Source: Mycolicibacterium hodleri
GTDB taxonomy: Bacteria; Actinomycetota; Actinomycetes; Mycobacteriales; Mycobacteriaceae
Reading direction: 5' to 3'
Assembly: GCF_025822245.1 (NCBI RefSeq)
Contig: NZ_JACKTL010000036.1
Span: 285-64,284 of the forward strand
Length of the DNA stretch: 64,000 bases
Positions 16,771 to 27,127 of this stretch are shown piece by piece. A program made the position numbers and the translations under genes. Each line of letters starts with the position of its first letter. The stretch's first letter is position 1. The notes under the pieces were generated by a model. It did not search any database, was not told where the DNA came from, and was given only the letters and a program-made list of their open reading frames with translations.

Positions 16771-16818
16771 ATGTTCGCCAAGCCCGAAGGATGCCTGACC
16801 GGCGGCGGTCCCGAGTGA
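16771..16818 (+). CDS. 15-aa leader ORF coupled to parA
   Basis: A short frame (MFAKPEGCLTGGGPE) opens right after the TAAACT -10. Its TGA overlaps the likely GTG of parA (GTGA). Leaderless translation of this peptide would bring ribosomes to the parA start, which has no good Shine-Dalgarno. It contains one Cys codon near the middle. This is an inference from layout only. Confidence 0.4.
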   Translation: MFAKPEGCLTGGGPE

Positions 16819-17696
16819 CCGACGACGCTGGTACCCCCGACGGCCCCGGAATCTCGGACGCAGCGGGCCTCACGGGCCGTCCGCCCCGGTTCGTCCCGGA
16901 ACCGAAGCCGCGAAGCGTGCACGGCCCGGCCAAGGTCATCGCGATGTGCAACCAGAAGGGCGGCGTCGGCAAGACGACGTCCACCATCAACCTGGGCGCC
17001 AGCCTCGCCGAGTACGGACGCCGGGTGTTGCTGGTCGACCTCGACCCGCAGGGCGCGCTGTCCGCCGGTCTCGGGGTCCCGCACTACGAGCTGGACCACA
17101 CGGTGCACAACCTGCTGATCGAGCCGCGGGTGTCGGTCGAAGACGTGCTGATCAAGACCCGCGTCAAGGGCCTCGACCTGGTACCGAGCAACATCGACCT
17201 GTCGGCGGCGGAGATTCAGCTGGTCAACGAGGTCGGCCGGGAGCACTCGCTGTCCCGTGCGCTGCACCCGGTGCTCGACCGCTACGACTACGTGCTGATC
17301 GACTGCCAGCCGTCCCTGGGCCTGCTGACGGTCAACGGGCTGGCCTGCGCGGACAGCGTCATCATCCCCACCGAGTGCGAGTACTTCTCGCTTCGTGGGC
17401 TGGCGTTGCTGACCGACACCGTCACCAAGGTCAAGGAACGCCTCAACCCGAAGCTGGACATCGGCGGGATCCTGATCACGCGTTACGACCCGCGCACGGT
17501 CAACTCCCGTGAGGTGATGGCGCGGGTGCTCCAGCAGTTCGGCGATCTGGTGTTCGACACCGTCATCACCAGGACCGTCCGCTTCCCCGAGACCAGCGTC
17601 GCCGGTGAGCCCATCACCACCTGGGCGCCCAAATCGACTGGCGCGCAAGCCTATCGGTCGCTGGCGCGTGAGGTCATCGACCGGTTCGGCGCGTGA
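16815..17696 (+). CDS. parA: Chromosome-partitioning ATPase ParA (Soj-like, Rv1708-like)
   Basis: This 293-aa ParA/MinD ATPase has the deviant Walker A KGGVGKTT near residue 46, Walker A' LLVDLDPQG, and Walker B YVLIDCQPS. The GTG at 16815 is chosen because M. tuberculosis Rv1708 starts at the equivalent point; an in-frame ATG at 16791 would add 8 residues. There is no parB partner nearby, and the gene sits directly before scpA-scpB. This is the conserved orphan ParA of the condensin operon, not the origin-linked ParAB. The TGA overlaps scpA by 4 bases. Confidence 0.93.
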   Translation: MTDDAGTPDGPGISDAAGLTGRPPRFVPEPKPRSVHGPAKVIAMCNQKGGVGKTTSTINLGASLAEYGRRVLLVDLDPQGALSAGLGVPHYELDHTVHNLLIEPRVSVEDVLIKTRVKGLDLVPSNIDLSAAEIQLVNEVGREHSLSRALHPVLDRYDYVLIDCQPSLGLLTVNGLACADSVIIPTECEYFSLRGLALLTDTVTKVKERLNPKLDIGGILITRYDPRTVNSREVMARVLQQFGDLVFDTVITRTVRFPETSVAGEPITTWAPKSTGAQAYRSLAREVIDRFGA

Positions 17697-18505
17697 GTTC
17701 GCCGGTATCGGAGGAGTCACCGCAGGCGGGGTTTCAGGTCCGGCTGAGCAACTTCGAGGGTCCCTTCGACCTGCTGCTGCAATTGATCTTCGCCCACCGG
17801 ATGGACGTGACCGAGGTCGCGCTGCACCGGGTGACCGACGACTTCATCGCCTACACCAAGCACATCGGTCGCCAGATGGAGCTCGACGAGACCACGGCGT
17901 TCCTCGTGATTGCCGCCACCCTCCTGGACCTCAAGGCGGCCCGGCTGCTGCCCGCCGGTGAGGTGCACGACGAGGAAGACCTGGCGCTGCTCGAGGTTCG
18001 CGACCTGTTGTTCGCCAGGCTGCTGCAGTACCGCGCGTTCAAGCACGTGGCGGTCATGTTCGGCGAACTCGAGGCCGCCGCGCTGCGCAGCTACCCGCGC
18101 CTGGTGTCGCTCGAAGAGCAGTTCTCCGACCTGTTACCCGAGGTCATGCTGGGTGTGGACGCGAACAGCTTCGCTCAGATCGCGGCGTCGGCGTTCACGC
18201 CGCGGCCGGTCCCGACGGTCGGCCTGGGCCACCTGCACGTCCAAGGGGTGTCGGTGCCCGAGCAGGCCCGGCTGTTGCTGGGCATGCTCGAAGAGCGCGG
18301 GATCGGGACGTGGGCGTCGTTCTCGGACCTGGTGGCCGACTGCGGGGCGACCATCGAGATCGTCGGGCGGTTCATGGCGCTGTTGGAGTTGTTCCGGGCC
18401 AACGCGGTATTGTTTGACCAGCCAGAACCGCTTGGTGTGCTGCAGATTTCGTGGACCGGGGATCGCCCGACCAGCGAATACCTGTCGACGGCGGTGGAAG
18501 AGTGA
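17693..18505 (+). CDS. scpA: Segregation and condensation protein A (kleisin)
   Basis: This 270-aa kleisin bridges the SMC heads. The N-terminal region FQVRLSNFEGPFDLLLQLIF is the ScpA signature, and the C-terminal winged-helix part ends near TSEYLSTAVEE. It is GTG-started, with a 4-base overlap with parA. scpB follows after 11 bases. Together with SMC, encoded elsewhere, the pair compacts and segregates the nucleoid. Length and motifs are ordinary. Confidence 0.95.
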   Translation: MSSPVSEESPQAGFQVRLSNFEGPFDLLLQLIFAHRMDVTEVALHRVTDDFIAYTKHIGRQMELDETTAFLVIAATLLDLKAARLLPAGEVHDEEDLALLEVRDLLFARLLQYRAFKHVAVMFGELEAAALRSYPRLVSLEEQFSDLLPEVMLGVDANSFAQIAASAFTPRPVPTVGLGHLHVQGVSVPEQARLLLGMLEERGIGTWASFSDLVADCGATIEIVGRFMALLELFRANAVLFDQPEPLGVLQISWTGDRPTSEYLSTAVEE

Positions 18506-18516
18506 GAAATACGTAG

Positions 18517-19212
18517 ATGACCGACGACCACCCCGAACCCGACCCTGCCTCCGATCTGGGGGTAGATCTTGCCCTCGAGCCCGAGATGGCGGACGACGAG
18601 CTCGGTGCCGTGTTGGAGGCCCTGCTGCTGGTGGTCGACACGCCGGTGACCGTCGACGCCCTGTCCACCGCGGTCGACCAACCCGCCTACCGGGTGGCGG
18701 CGAAGCTGCGCCTGATGGCCGACGAGCTCACCGCCCGAGAGAGCGGCGTCGACCTGCGCGAGGCCGGTGGCGGCTGGCGGATGTACACCAGGGCGCGGTA
18801 CGCGCCGTTCGTCGAGCGGCTCCTGCTGGACGGCACCCGTTCGAAACTGACACGCGCCGCCTTGGAGACGTTGGCCGTGGTCGCCTACCGGCAGCCGGTG
18901 AGCCGGGTGCGGGTGAGCGCCGTGCGCGGCGTCAACTGCGACGCGGTGATGCGGACGCTGCTGGCCCGCGGGCTGATCACCGAGTCGGGTACCGACTCCG
19001 ACACCGGCGCAACCACTTTCGCTACCACCGAGCTCTTCCTCGAGTGGCTGGGACTCTCCACCCTGGCCGACCTCCCCGACATCGCTCCGCTTCTCCCAGA
19101 CGTCGACAACATCGACGACATCACCGAGTCATTGGCCGACGAACCCCGGTTCGTGAAACTCGGTGTGGTGCCCAACAATCAATCGCTGGCCTTCGACGTG
19201 GACAAGGACTGA
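18517..19212 (+). CDS. scpB: Segregation and condensation protein B
   Basis: This 231-aa protein has the two winged-helix domains of ScpB: residues about 20-100 (ELGAVLEALLLVVDTPVTVD) and 105-175 (TLAVVAYRQPVSRVRVSAVR, the ScpB hallmark). A variable acidic C-terminal tail follows. ATG start, 11 bases after scpA, and it ends 1 base before the rluB start. It binds ScpA as a dimer in the SMC-ScpAB complex. Confidence 0.95.
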   Translation: MTDDHPEPDPASDLGVDLALEPEMADDELGAVLEALLLVVDTPVTVDALSTAVDQPAYRVAAKLRLMADELTARESGVDLREAGGGWRMYTRARYAPFVERLLLDGTRSKLTRAALETLAVVAYRQPVSRVRVSAVRGVNCDAVMRTLLARGLITESGTDSDTGATTFATTELFLEWLGLSTLADLPDIAPLLPDVDNIDDITESLADEPRFVKLGVVPNNQSLAFDVDKD

Positions 19213-19213
19213 C

Positions 19214-19960
19214 ATGGCCGACGAAGACGAAGGCACCCGACTGCAGAAGGTGCTGTCCCAGGCGGGCGTCGCCTCCCGCCGGGTGGCGGAACGCATGATC
19301 CGGGACGGCCGGGTCGAGGTCGACGGGCACATCGTGACCGAGATGGGCACGCGCGTCGACGCCGACAACGCGGAGATCCGCGTCGACGGCGTGAAGATCC
19401 GCCGCGACGACACCATGGTGTACCTGGCGATCAACAAGGAGCGCGGAATGCACTCCACGATGTCCGACGACCAGGGCCGGCCCTGCGTCGGCGACCTGGT
19501 CGAATACCGGGTCCGGGGCAACAAGAAGCTCTTCCACGTGGGCCGGCTGGACGCCGACACCGAGGGACTGTTGATCCTCACCAACGACGGCGAGCTGGCC
19601 CACCGTCTGATGCACCCGTCCTACGAGGTGCCCAAGACCTACCTGGCCACCGTCGTCGGTTCGGTGCCGCGCGGTCTGGGCAAGAAGCTGAAGGCGGGCA
19701 TCGAGCTGGACGACGGTCCCATTCACGTCGACGACTTCGCGATGGTCGACACGGTGCCCGGCAAGTCACTGGTGACGGTGACGTTGCACGAGGGCCGCAA
19801 GCGGATCGTGCGACGGATGCTCGCCGCGGTCGGCTTTCCCGTCACCGACCTGGTGCGCACCGACATCGGCACGGTGACCCTCGGCGAGCAGAAGCCGGGC
19901 AGCATCCGGGTTCTCACCAGCAAAGAGGTCGGCGAACTCTACAAGGCGGTGGGGATGTGA
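19214..19960 (+). CDS. rluB: 23S rRNA pseudouridine synthase (RluB family)
   Basis: This 248-aa protein has an N-terminal S4 domain ([20 protein letters not shown]) and the RsuA/RluB catalytic domain with the active Asp in [19 protein letters not shown] (residues about 115-133). Its place after scpB and before cmk matches M. tuberculosis Rv1711. It converts uridine to pseudouridine in 23S rRNA; the exact position is by family inference. The TGA overlaps the cmk GTG by 4 bases. Confidence 0.93.
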   Translation: MADEDEGTRLQKVLSQAGVASRRVAERMIRDGRVEVDGHIVTEMGTRVDADNAEIRVDGVKIRRDDTMVYLAINKERGMHSTMSDDQGRPCVGDLVEYRVRGNKKLFHVGRLDADTEGLLILTNDGELAHRLMHPSYEVPKTYLATVVGSVPRGLGKKLKAGIELDDGPIHVDDFAMVDTVPGKSLVTVTLHEGRKRIVRRMLAAVGFPVTDLVRTDIGTVTLGEQKPGSIRVLTSKEVGELYKAVGM

Positions 19961-20643
19961 GCGCACCCCTCACCGTTGCCGTCGACGGACCGGCTGGCAC
20001 CGGAAAGTCTTCCGTCTCACGGGGTTTGGCCAGAGCGCTCGGTGCGCGCTACCTGAACACCGGTGCGATGTACCGGATCGTGACGCTGGCCGTGCTGCGC
20101 GCCGGGCTGGATCCCGACGACGCCGCCGCCGTGGCGGAGTTGGCCTCGGGTGTCGACCTGGCCGTCGGCTTCGATCCCGACGAAGACCTGTACTTCCTTG
20201 GGGGAGAGGACGTCTCGGTCGAGATTCGCGGTGACGCGGTGACCAAGGCGGTCTCGGCGGTGTCGGCCGTCCCCGAGGTGCGGACCCGACTGGTGGACCG
20301 GCAACGAGAACTGGCCGACGGCACGGTGGCCGTGGTGGTCGAGGGCCGTGACATCGGCACCGTCGTCCTGCCCGACGCCGACCTCAAGGTCTTCCTGACC
20401 GCCTCGCCCGAGGAGCGGGCCCGCCGCCGCAACGACCAGAACGTCGAGTCCGGTCTGCCCGGCGACTACGACGCGGTGCTGGCCGACGTGCTGCGCCGCG
20501 ACCACCTGGATTCCACCCGAGCCGTGTCGCCCCTGCGCGCGGCCGACGACGCGATCGTCGTCGACAGTAGTGACTGGACCCAGTCCCAAACTGTGGCACA
20601 TCTTCTCGACCTGGTCGAGCAACGAGCCGGAGCCTCCAGATGA
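19957..20643 (+). CDS. cmk: Cytidylate kinase
   Basis: This 228-aa kinase phosphorylates CMP and dCMP. The P-loop GPAGTGKSS is at about residues 10-18, the CMP-binding LNTGAMYR follows, and [10 protein letters not shown] is the LID-type segment near 147. GTG start overlaps rluB by 4 bases. Its TGA overlaps the der ATG by 4 bases. The Cmk-Der pairing is conserved in actinobacteria. Confidence 0.96.
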   Translation: MSAPLTVAVDGPAGTGKSSVSRGLARALGARYLNTGAMYRIVTLAVLRAGLDPDDAAAVAELASGVDLAVGFDPDEDLYFLGGEDVSVEIRGDAVTKAVSAVSAVPEVRTRLVDRQRELADGTVAVVVEGRDIGTVVLPDADLKVFLTASPEERARRRNDQNVESGLPGDYDAVLADVLRRDHLDSTRAVSPLRAADDAIVVDSSDWTQSQTVAHLLDLVEQRAGASR

Positions 20644-22076
20644 GTGACATCGACAGCCAGCCAGAATCAGACGGCACGTGGTCCGACGAGGGCGACTGGG
20701 AGCTGCCGCCCGATGGCGTCGAGGTCGGCGACTTAGAGGCGGAGTTCGCACCGCCGCCCGTCGTCGCGGTCGTCGGACGGCCCAACGTCGGCAAGTCCAC
20801 GCTGGTCAACCGGATCCTGGGCCGCCGTGAGGCCGTCGTGCAGGACATCCCCGGCGTCACCCGCGACCGGGTGTCCTACGACGCGAACTGGCTGGGACGC
20901 CGGTTCATGGTGCAGGACACCGGTGGCTGGGAGCCCGACGCCAAGGGCCTGCAGCAGCTGGTGGCCGAGCAGGCGACCGTCGCCATGCGCACCGCCGACG
21001 CGATCATCCTGGTGGTCGACTCCATCACCGGTGCGACCAGTGCCGACGAAGCCGCGGCCAAGCGCCTGCAGAAGTCGGGCAAACCGGTCTTCCTGGCGGC
21101 CAACAAGGTCGACAACGAGAAAATGGAGTCCGAGGCCGCGCTGCTCTGGTCGCTGGGACTCGGTCAGCCGCACCCGGTCAGCGCCATCCACGGGCGAGGC
21201 GTGGCCGATCTGCTGGACGCGGTGCTCGAGGTACTGCCCGAGGTCTCGGAGATGGGATCGGGCACCGGTGGCCCGCGACGCGTGGCGCTGGTCGGCAAGC
21301 CGAACGTCGGCAAGAGCTCGCTCATCAACCGACTCGCGAAGGAAGAGCGATCGGTCGTGCACGACGTCGCGGGCACGACCGTCGACCCCGTCGACTCGCT
21401 GATCGAACTGGACGGCAAGCTCTGGCGCTTCGTCGACACCGCGGGTCTGCGCCGCAAGGTCGGCCAAGCCAGCGGGCACGAGTTCTACGCCTCGGTGCGC
21501 ACGCACGGTGCGATCGACGCGGCCGAGGTGGTCGTCGTCCTGATCGACTCGTCGGAGCCGCTGACCGAGCAGGACCAGCGGGTGCTCTCGATGGTGATCG
21601 AGGCCGGCCGGGCCGTGGTTCTCGCGTTCAACAAGTGGGACCTGATGGACGAGGACCGGCGTTACCTGCTGGACCGCGAGATCGACCTGTCCCTCGAGCA
21701 GGTGCAGTGGGCACAGCGGGTGAACATCTCCGCCAAGACCGGCCGCGCCGTGCAGCGCCTGGTGCCGGCGCTGGAAGCCGCGCTCGCCTCGTGGGACAAG
21801 CGCATCACCACCGGCCAGCTCAACACGTTCCTCAAGGAGCTCGTCGCCGCGACGCCGCCGCCGGTGCGCGGGGGAAAGCAGCCCAAGATCTTGTTCGCCA
21901 CCCAGGCGACGGCGCGGCCGCCGACCTTCGTGCTGTTCACCTCGGGCTTCCTCGAAGCGGGTTACCGACGCTTCATCGAGCGCAAGCTGCGCGAGAAGTT
22001 CGGCTTCGAGGGCAGCCCCATCAAGATCAACGTGCGGGTGCGGGAGAAGCGCGCCCAAGGCGGGAAGAAGCGCTAG
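20640..22076 (+). CDS. der: Ribosome-biogenesis GTPase Der (EngA)
   Basis: This 478-aa GTPase has two G domains. Domain 1 has GRPNVGKST (about residue 46), DTGG and NKVD. Domain 2 has GKPNVGKSS (about residue 219), DTAG and NKWD. A C-terminal KH-like domain ends in a basic tail ([14 protein letters not shown]). It acts in 50S subunit maturation. It is the last gene of the housekeeping block and is coupled to cmk. The first 40 residues are acidic and variable. Confidence 0.96.
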   Translation: MSDIDSQPESDGTWSDEGDWELPPDGVEVGDLEAEFAPPPVVAVVGRPNVGKSTLVNRILGRREAVVQDIPGVTRDRVSYDANWLGRRFMVQDTGGWEPDAKGLQQLVAEQATVAMRTADAIILVVDSITGATSADEAAAKRLQKSGKPVFLAANKVDNEKMESEAALLWSLGLGQPHPVSAIHGRGVADLLDAVLEVLPEVSEMGSGTGGPRRVALVGKPNVGKSSLINRLAKEERSVVHDVAGTTVDPVDSLIELDGKLWRFVDTAGLRRKVGQASGHEFYASVRTHGAIDAAEVVVVLIDSSEPLTEQDQRVLSMVIEAGRAVVLAFNKWDLMDEDRRYLLDREIDLSLEQVQWAQRVNISAKTGRAVQRLVPALEAALASWDKRITTGQLNTFLKELVAATPPPVRGGKQPKILFATQATARPPTFVLFTSGFLEAGYRRFIERKLREKFGFEGSPIKINVRVREKRAQGGKKR

Positions 22077-22122
22077 ATCTCTGCCGATGATGCTCGCTGA
22101 CGGAGCGTAGGCACCGGCCCGA

Positions 22123-22128
22123 TAGGGT
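22123..22128 (+). promoter_or_regulatory. Candidate -10 (TAGGGT) for leaderless TSUP gene
   Basis: TAGGGT lies so that the predicted start point is 22135, the G of a GTG codon. This favours leaderless translation from 22135 over the adjacent GTG at 22132. Confidence 0.55.
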
Positions 22129-22134
22129 CACGTG

Positions 22135-22907
22135 GTGTCCGTCGCCCACATGATCCTGATTGCCCTGGCGGGTGTCGGAGCCGGAGCCATCAACGCCGTC
22201 GTCGGTTCGGGCACCCTGATCACCTTTCCCACGTTGGTGGCGTTGGGGTTTCCGCCCGTGACGGCGACCATGTCCAACGCGGTGGGGCTGGTCGCCGGTG
22301 GGATCTCCGGCACCTGGGGCTATCGCCGCGAACTGAAGGGCCAGTGGGGCCGGCTGAAGTGGCAGATCCCGGGGTCCCTGCTCGGCGCCATCCTGGGGTC
22401 GTGGCTGCTGCTGCATCTGCCCGAGAAGGTGTTCGTCGCGGTCGTACCCGTGTTGCTGATCGGTGCCCTGGTGCTCGTCGTGCTCGGCCCGCGGATCCAG
22501 GCCTGGGCCAAGGGACGGTCCGGGGACGACGAGGGTGCACCGGTGAAGACGGGACGGATGGTCCTGCTGGTGCTGGGGACGTTCGCGGTCGGCGTCTACG
22601 GCGGATACTTCACCGCCGCACAGGGCATCCTGCTGATCGGCGTGATGGGCGCGCTGCTGCCCGAGTCGATGCAGAGGATGAACGCCGCAAAGAACCTGCT
22701 GTCCCTGTTGGTCAACGTGGTCGCCGCCGCGGCGTACACCCTGGTGGCGTTCGACCGGATCAGTTGGCTGGCGGCGGGGTTGATCGCCGTGGGTTCGCTG
22801 CTCGGCGGCTTCCTTGGCGCGCACTACGGGCGGCGGCTGTCACCCAACGCGCTGCGGATCATCATCGTGATCGTCGGGCTGATCGGGCTCTACCGCCTGC
22901 TCGCCGT

Positions 22908-22911
<4 letters not shown>
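22135..22911 (+). CDS. TSUP-family membrane permease (TauE/SafE)
   Basis: This 258-aa membrane protein has about eight hydrophobic segments and the TauE/SafE features (NAVVGSGTLITFPTLVALG near the start; GVYGGYFTAAQGILLIGVMG in the middle). The family exports or imports small anions such as sulfite, sulfoacetate or taurine. The substrate here is unknown. The start at GTG 22135 is favoured by the -10 placement. Its stop TAG and that of the convergent aldo/keto reductase share the palindrome CTAG at 22908-22911. Confidence 0.85.
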
Positions 22912-23978
<1,067 letters not shown>

Positions 23979-23984
23979 CACTCG

Positions 23985-23990
23985 ATCGTA
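23985..23990 (-). promoter_or_regulatory. Candidate -10 (TACGAT, minus strand) for leaderless aldo/keto reductase
   Basis: On the minus strand TACGAT is followed by CGAGTG and then ATG. This puts the start point on the A of ATG at 23978. It lies in the 22-base gap after the photolyase gene. Confidence 0.5.
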
Positions 23991-24000
23991 GGCGGGCCGG

Positions 24001-25494
24001 CTAGAAGTTTTGGCGATCTGCTTCCTGTTCGAGCACGGCGTCGAGGTCGGAGAGCCGGTCCATGTTGGCGACCACTCGTTGCGTGCGGTTGTTCTTGGCG
24101 AGCATGTCGCGGTTGCGGTGTACGAAGTTCCAGTAGCCGGCGGTGAACGGGCACGCGTCGTCCCCGAGCCGCTTCTTCGGGTCGTAGGCGCAGTCGCCGC
24201 AGTGGTCGCTCATCTTGTTGATGTAGGCGCCCCCGGAGGCGTACGGCTTGGTGGCGAGCAGGCCGCCGTCGGCGTGCTGAGACATTCCTATGACGTTGGT
24301 GGGCATGACCCAGCGGAAGCCGTCGACGTAGGAGGTGGCGAACCACTCGGTGAGGTCGTCGGGTTTGTATCCGCGTTGCAGGGCGTGGTTGCCGAGCACC
24401 ATCAGGCGTTGGATGTGGTGGCTCCAGCCGCGATCCCGCACGCCGCCGATCGCGTGCTTCAGGCATTCGGCGGTGACGGCGTCGGCGTCGAGGTTGATCC
24501 ACCAGTCCGGCAGATCCTGGTGTGCGCCAAGGGCGTTGTTCTTCGTGTACTTCGGGCCGAAGTGCCAATACAGGTGCCACATGTACTCGCGCCAGCCGAG
24601 GATCTGGCGGATGAAGCCCTCGACCGCGGCCAGCGGTGCCGTCCCGTCGCGGTAGGCCTTCTCGGCGGCCTCGACCGCGTCGAGCGGATGCAGCACGCCG
24701 AGGTTGAGCGGCACCGACAGCAGCGAGTGCGACATGGCCCAGTCCTGGCCCATGATGGCGTCCTCGTAGCGGCCAAAGTCGGGGAGCCGGTGTTCGATGA
24801 ATCGCGCGAGCACGCGAGCGGCTTCGGCAGGGGTGACGGCGAACAGGCGGGGACCGTCGACGCCGACGGTGTCGAGGTTCATGGCGTCGAGGTCGCGACG
24901 CACCTGGTGGTCGACGTCGTCCTCCCGCGGTTGGTAGGGCTTGGGCAGGCCGAGCGTCTTCTGCTTCTTCGGCGGGGATTCGCGGTTGTCCTCGTCGTAG
25001 TTCCACCGGTTGCCGACGGGTTCGCGGCCGTCCATCAACACGTCGAAGCGGCGACGCTGATCGCGGTAGAAGTCCTCCATGCGGAAGCGGGTGCGATCAC
25101 CGGCCCACTGCTGAAAGTCCTGGCGCGGCAACGCGAACATGGGTGTCGGCAGCACCTCGGCGACGAGGCCCTGCTTCTGCAGTCGGTCGACGAACCGCTC
25201 GGCGGCGTGCGAGGTCGGCTGGTGGACCAGGACGGGGCGGCCGAACTGTTCGAGGGCGTCGGAGTAGGTGTCGGCCTGGACCAGCGTCGCGCGGTCGCCC
25301 AGGTCGTCCTTGGCGTGCCGCAGTGCGGACAGGACCAGGTGCAGCTTCTGCCGGTGGTAGCGCCGCTTGCGGAGTGCGGAGGTGGCCTCGACGAGCAGGA
25401 CCTCGCGGTGGGCGTGCTCGCCGCCGTACATCGCGGGCCCCAGCTGGTCGGCGAAGAGCCACAGGGGAGTGTCGTCGCGCGTCGTCAGGGCCAC
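24001..25494 (-). CDS. FeS-type photolyase / cryptochrome-related protein (PhrB-like)
   Basis: This 497-aa protein belongs to the deoxyribodipyrimidine photolyase-related family (FeS-BCP, prokaryotic 6-4 photolyases). An N-terminal Rossmann-like domain (DTPLWLFADQLGP) is followed by the helical FAD domain with GWREYMWHLYWHFG. Four Cys for a [4Fe-4S] cluster are seen: one in AECLKHAIGG, two in DHCGDCAYD and one in DDACPFTAGY. Family knowledge: PhrB of Agrobacterium repairs (6-4) photoproducts using FAD and a lumazine antenna. GTG 25494 is chosen as start with AGAAGG upstream. The frame stays open upstream but is unlike the family. Confidence 0.9.
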   Translation of the reverse strand: MALTTRDDTPLWLFADQLGPAMYGGEHAHREVLLVEATSALRKRRYHRQKLHLVLSALRHAKDDLGDRATLVQADTYSDALEQFGRPVLVHQPTSHAAERFVDRLQKQGLVAEVLPTPMFALPRQDFQQWAGDRTRFRMEDFYRDQRRRFDVLMDGREPVGNRWNYDEDNRESPPKKQKTLGLPKPYQPREDDVDHQVRRDLDAMNLDTVGVDGPRLFAVTPAEAARVLARFIEHRLPDFGRYEDAIMGQDWAMSHSLLSVPLNLGVLHPLDAVEAAEKAYRDGTAPLAAVEGFIRQILGWREYMWHLYWHFGPKYTKNNALGAHQDLPDWWINLDADAVTAECLKHAIGGVRDRGWSHHIQRLMVLGNHALQRGYKPDDLTEWFATSYVDGFRWVMPTNVIGMSQHADGGLLATKPYASGGAYINKMSDHCGDCAYDPKKRLGDDACPFTAGYWNFVHRNRDMLAKNNRTQRVVANMDRLSDLDAVLEQEADRQNF

Positions 25495-25595
25495 GCCTTC
25501 TTCATACCCGCGACCACCGACGCCGACGCGGTTGGGATAGCGGGTACTCGCTGCTGTAGCATTTCGACCGCTGCCGGTGATCCCGGTGGCGGTCG

Positions 25596-25670
<75 letters not shown>

Positions 25671-25689
25671 AGAAGGTAGTCCCAGGTAA

Positions 25690-25723
25690 GGGGCGGTTTT
25701 CGGAGAAATCCGAAGACCGCCCC
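25690..25723 (+). terminator. Hairpin terminator after tRNA-Pro
   Basis: GGGGCGGTTTTCGGA-GAAA-TCCGAAGACCGCCCC forms a 15-bp stem with one T.G pair. It belongs to the element side of attL and would end the tRNA transcript. Confidence 0.8.
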
Positions 25724-25742
25724 TTGCTCGTTTCCGAGGGCT

Positions 25743-25764
25743 TGACCGCAGTTATTGACCACAG
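25743..25764 (+). repeat. Candidate integrase arm-type sites, left arm
   Basis: Two direct copies of TGACCRCAG (TGACCGCAG at 25743 and TGACCACAG at 25756) lie about 73 bases inside attL. They resemble the pair TGACCGCAA at the right end. Confidence 0.45.
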
Positions 25765-25800
25765 CGGGCGGGAATCGGTCAGCGCGGTCGGCCCCCGCAC

Positions 25801-25852
25801 CGAAGTCGACATATGCGCACTTCCCGCAGTATCGGTTCGAAGTCGACATATG
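25801..25852 (+). repeat. Two 15-bp direct repeats CGAAGTCGACATATG
   Basis: Perfect copies lie at 25801-25815 and 25838-25852, 37 bases apart, upstream of the left recombinase operon. Each holds GTCGAC, and the second extends to the palindrome GACATATGTC. They may be operator or recombinase-binding sites. Confidence 0.5.
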
Positions 25853-25908
25853 TCTTAGTTTCCTTGCGGCCCTTACGTTTTCGCGTCTACCACCGTTAAA
25901 TATTGTCT

Positions 25909-26247
25909 ATGACGACGATGATGGAACCCGCCGACCCCGAGGCCGCCGCCTTGACGATGATCGTGACGTCCGCCGAGGAGGCGACGGGCAGCTCGGCGTT
26001 CCGGTCGATCCTCCAAGACTTCGCCGGGTTGCTTCACGCCGACGGGACCCTCGCCGGGTTGAGCTGGCCGGACGCCCAGCGGGTCGCCGCCGCGATCAGC
26101 TTCGACCTGGTCACCTTCGACGATGGGGCGGGGGCGCTTGAGCGGCGGGCCGCGATCGTTGCGGCGGGCCGAGACGGGATGAGCTGGGCTGACCGCGCCG
26201 CCGCCGCCCGCGCCGTCACCGCCGCCTCCGTCCTGGCCGCCTGGTGA
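25909..26247 (+). CDS. Hypothetical protein coupled to left recombinase
   Basis: This 112-aa protein of unknown function is rich in Ala and predicted helical, with no membrane segment or known motif. The ATG at 25909 is preferred to a TTG two codons before. Its stop overlaps the GTG of the recombinase (GTGA), so the two are made together. Small proteins coupled to an integrase are often directionality or accessory factors, but nothing in this sequence shows that. It lies just downstream of the 15-bp direct repeats. Confidence 0.6.
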   Translation: MTTMMEPADPEAAALTMIVTSAEEATGSSAFRSILQDFAGLLHADGTLAGLSWPDAQRVAAAISFDLVTFDDGAGALERRAAIVAAGRDGMSWADRAAAARAVTAASVLAAW

Positions 26248-27113
26248 AGCGCTGCGGGCCGCCGCCGATGCCCGTCCCGACCGCGTGGCTTCAATTGATC
26301 GGCAAGTACGCCGAAGCCGAGCGGGCGGCCGGGAGGGCGGGGACGACGATCGCGACGCGTAGGAGTCATCTCGGCCGCCTTGCGCGCGAGCTTCGGGCCG
26401 CGCCGAGTGAGGTAGACGAGAAGCTGCTGATCGGGTTCTTTGGCCGGCAGACCTGGGCAGTGGAGACGAGACGGTCCTGGGGCAACACGGTGGCGTCATT
26501 CTTCAAATGGGCTCACCGAGCCGGGCACGTCGCCGTCGACCCCGCGGCCGAGCTGGAATCCGTCGCACCGAGTCATCCGGCGCCCCGCCCCGCCCCCGAT
26601 GCAGCGTGGAGCGCCGCCCTCGAAGCGGCCGACGGCCGCGTGACCCTGATGCTCCGCCTCGCCGCGGAGGCGGGTCTCCGCCGCGCGGAGGTCGCGCAAG
26701 TCACCGTCGGGGACCTCACGGTCGGGCCGTACGGCGCGCAGCTCCTCGTCCACGGGAAGGGCAGCAAGCTCCGCACCGTGCCGATCGCCGACGACCTCGC
26801 GGCTTTGATCGCCGCCGGGGCGGAGGGACACACTCCCGAGGAGGCGGCGTTCGGACCGGCGGGGTACCTGTTCCCCGGCGACGACGACGGGCACCTCAGC
26901 CCGGAGTGGGTGGGGAGACTCTGCGCCGACGCCCTGCCCGGCGGGTGGACGATGCATACGCTCCGGCACCGCTTCGCTACCCGCGCCTACCGCGGGACGC
27001 GGAACATCAGAGCCGTCCAGACGCTCCTAGGGCACTCCTCCGTCGCGACCACCGAGCGGTACACCGCGGTCGACGACGCCGAGATCCGCGCCGCGATGAT
27101 GGCGGCCCGCTGA
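26244..27113 (+). CDS. Tyrosine recombinase, XerC-like (left end of element)
   Basis: This 289-aa recombinase has a SAM-like N-terminal core-binding domain (about residues 15-100) and a complete catalytic set: Arg in AGLRRAEV, Lys in HGKGSKLR, HTLRHRFATRAY, His in LLGHSS and nucleophile Tyr in TTERYTAV. It lacks the extra N-terminal arm-binding domain seen in the integrase at 40281. It is therefore built like a Xer or small phage recombinase. It is GTG-started and coupled to the preceding ORF. It converges with the cargo genes and ends 14 bases before the neighbouring stop. Whether it acts on the tRNA-Pro att sites or another site is unknown. Confidence 0.88.
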   Translation: MKRCGPPPMPVPTAWLQLIGKYAEAERAAGRAGTTIATRRSHLGRLARELRAAPSEVDEKLLIGFFGRQTWAVETRRSWGNTVASFFKWAHRAGHVAVDPAAELESVAPSHPAPRPAPDAAWSAALEAADGRVTLMLRLAAEAGLRRAEVAQVTVGDLTVGPYGAQLLVHGKGSKLRTVPIADDLAALIAAGAEGHTPEEAAFGPAGYLFPGDDDGHLSPEWVGRLCADALPGGWTMHTLRHRFATRAYRGTRNIRAVQTLLGHSSVATTERYTAVDDAEIRAAMMAAR

Positions 27114-27127
27114 AACCGATCGAGCGT

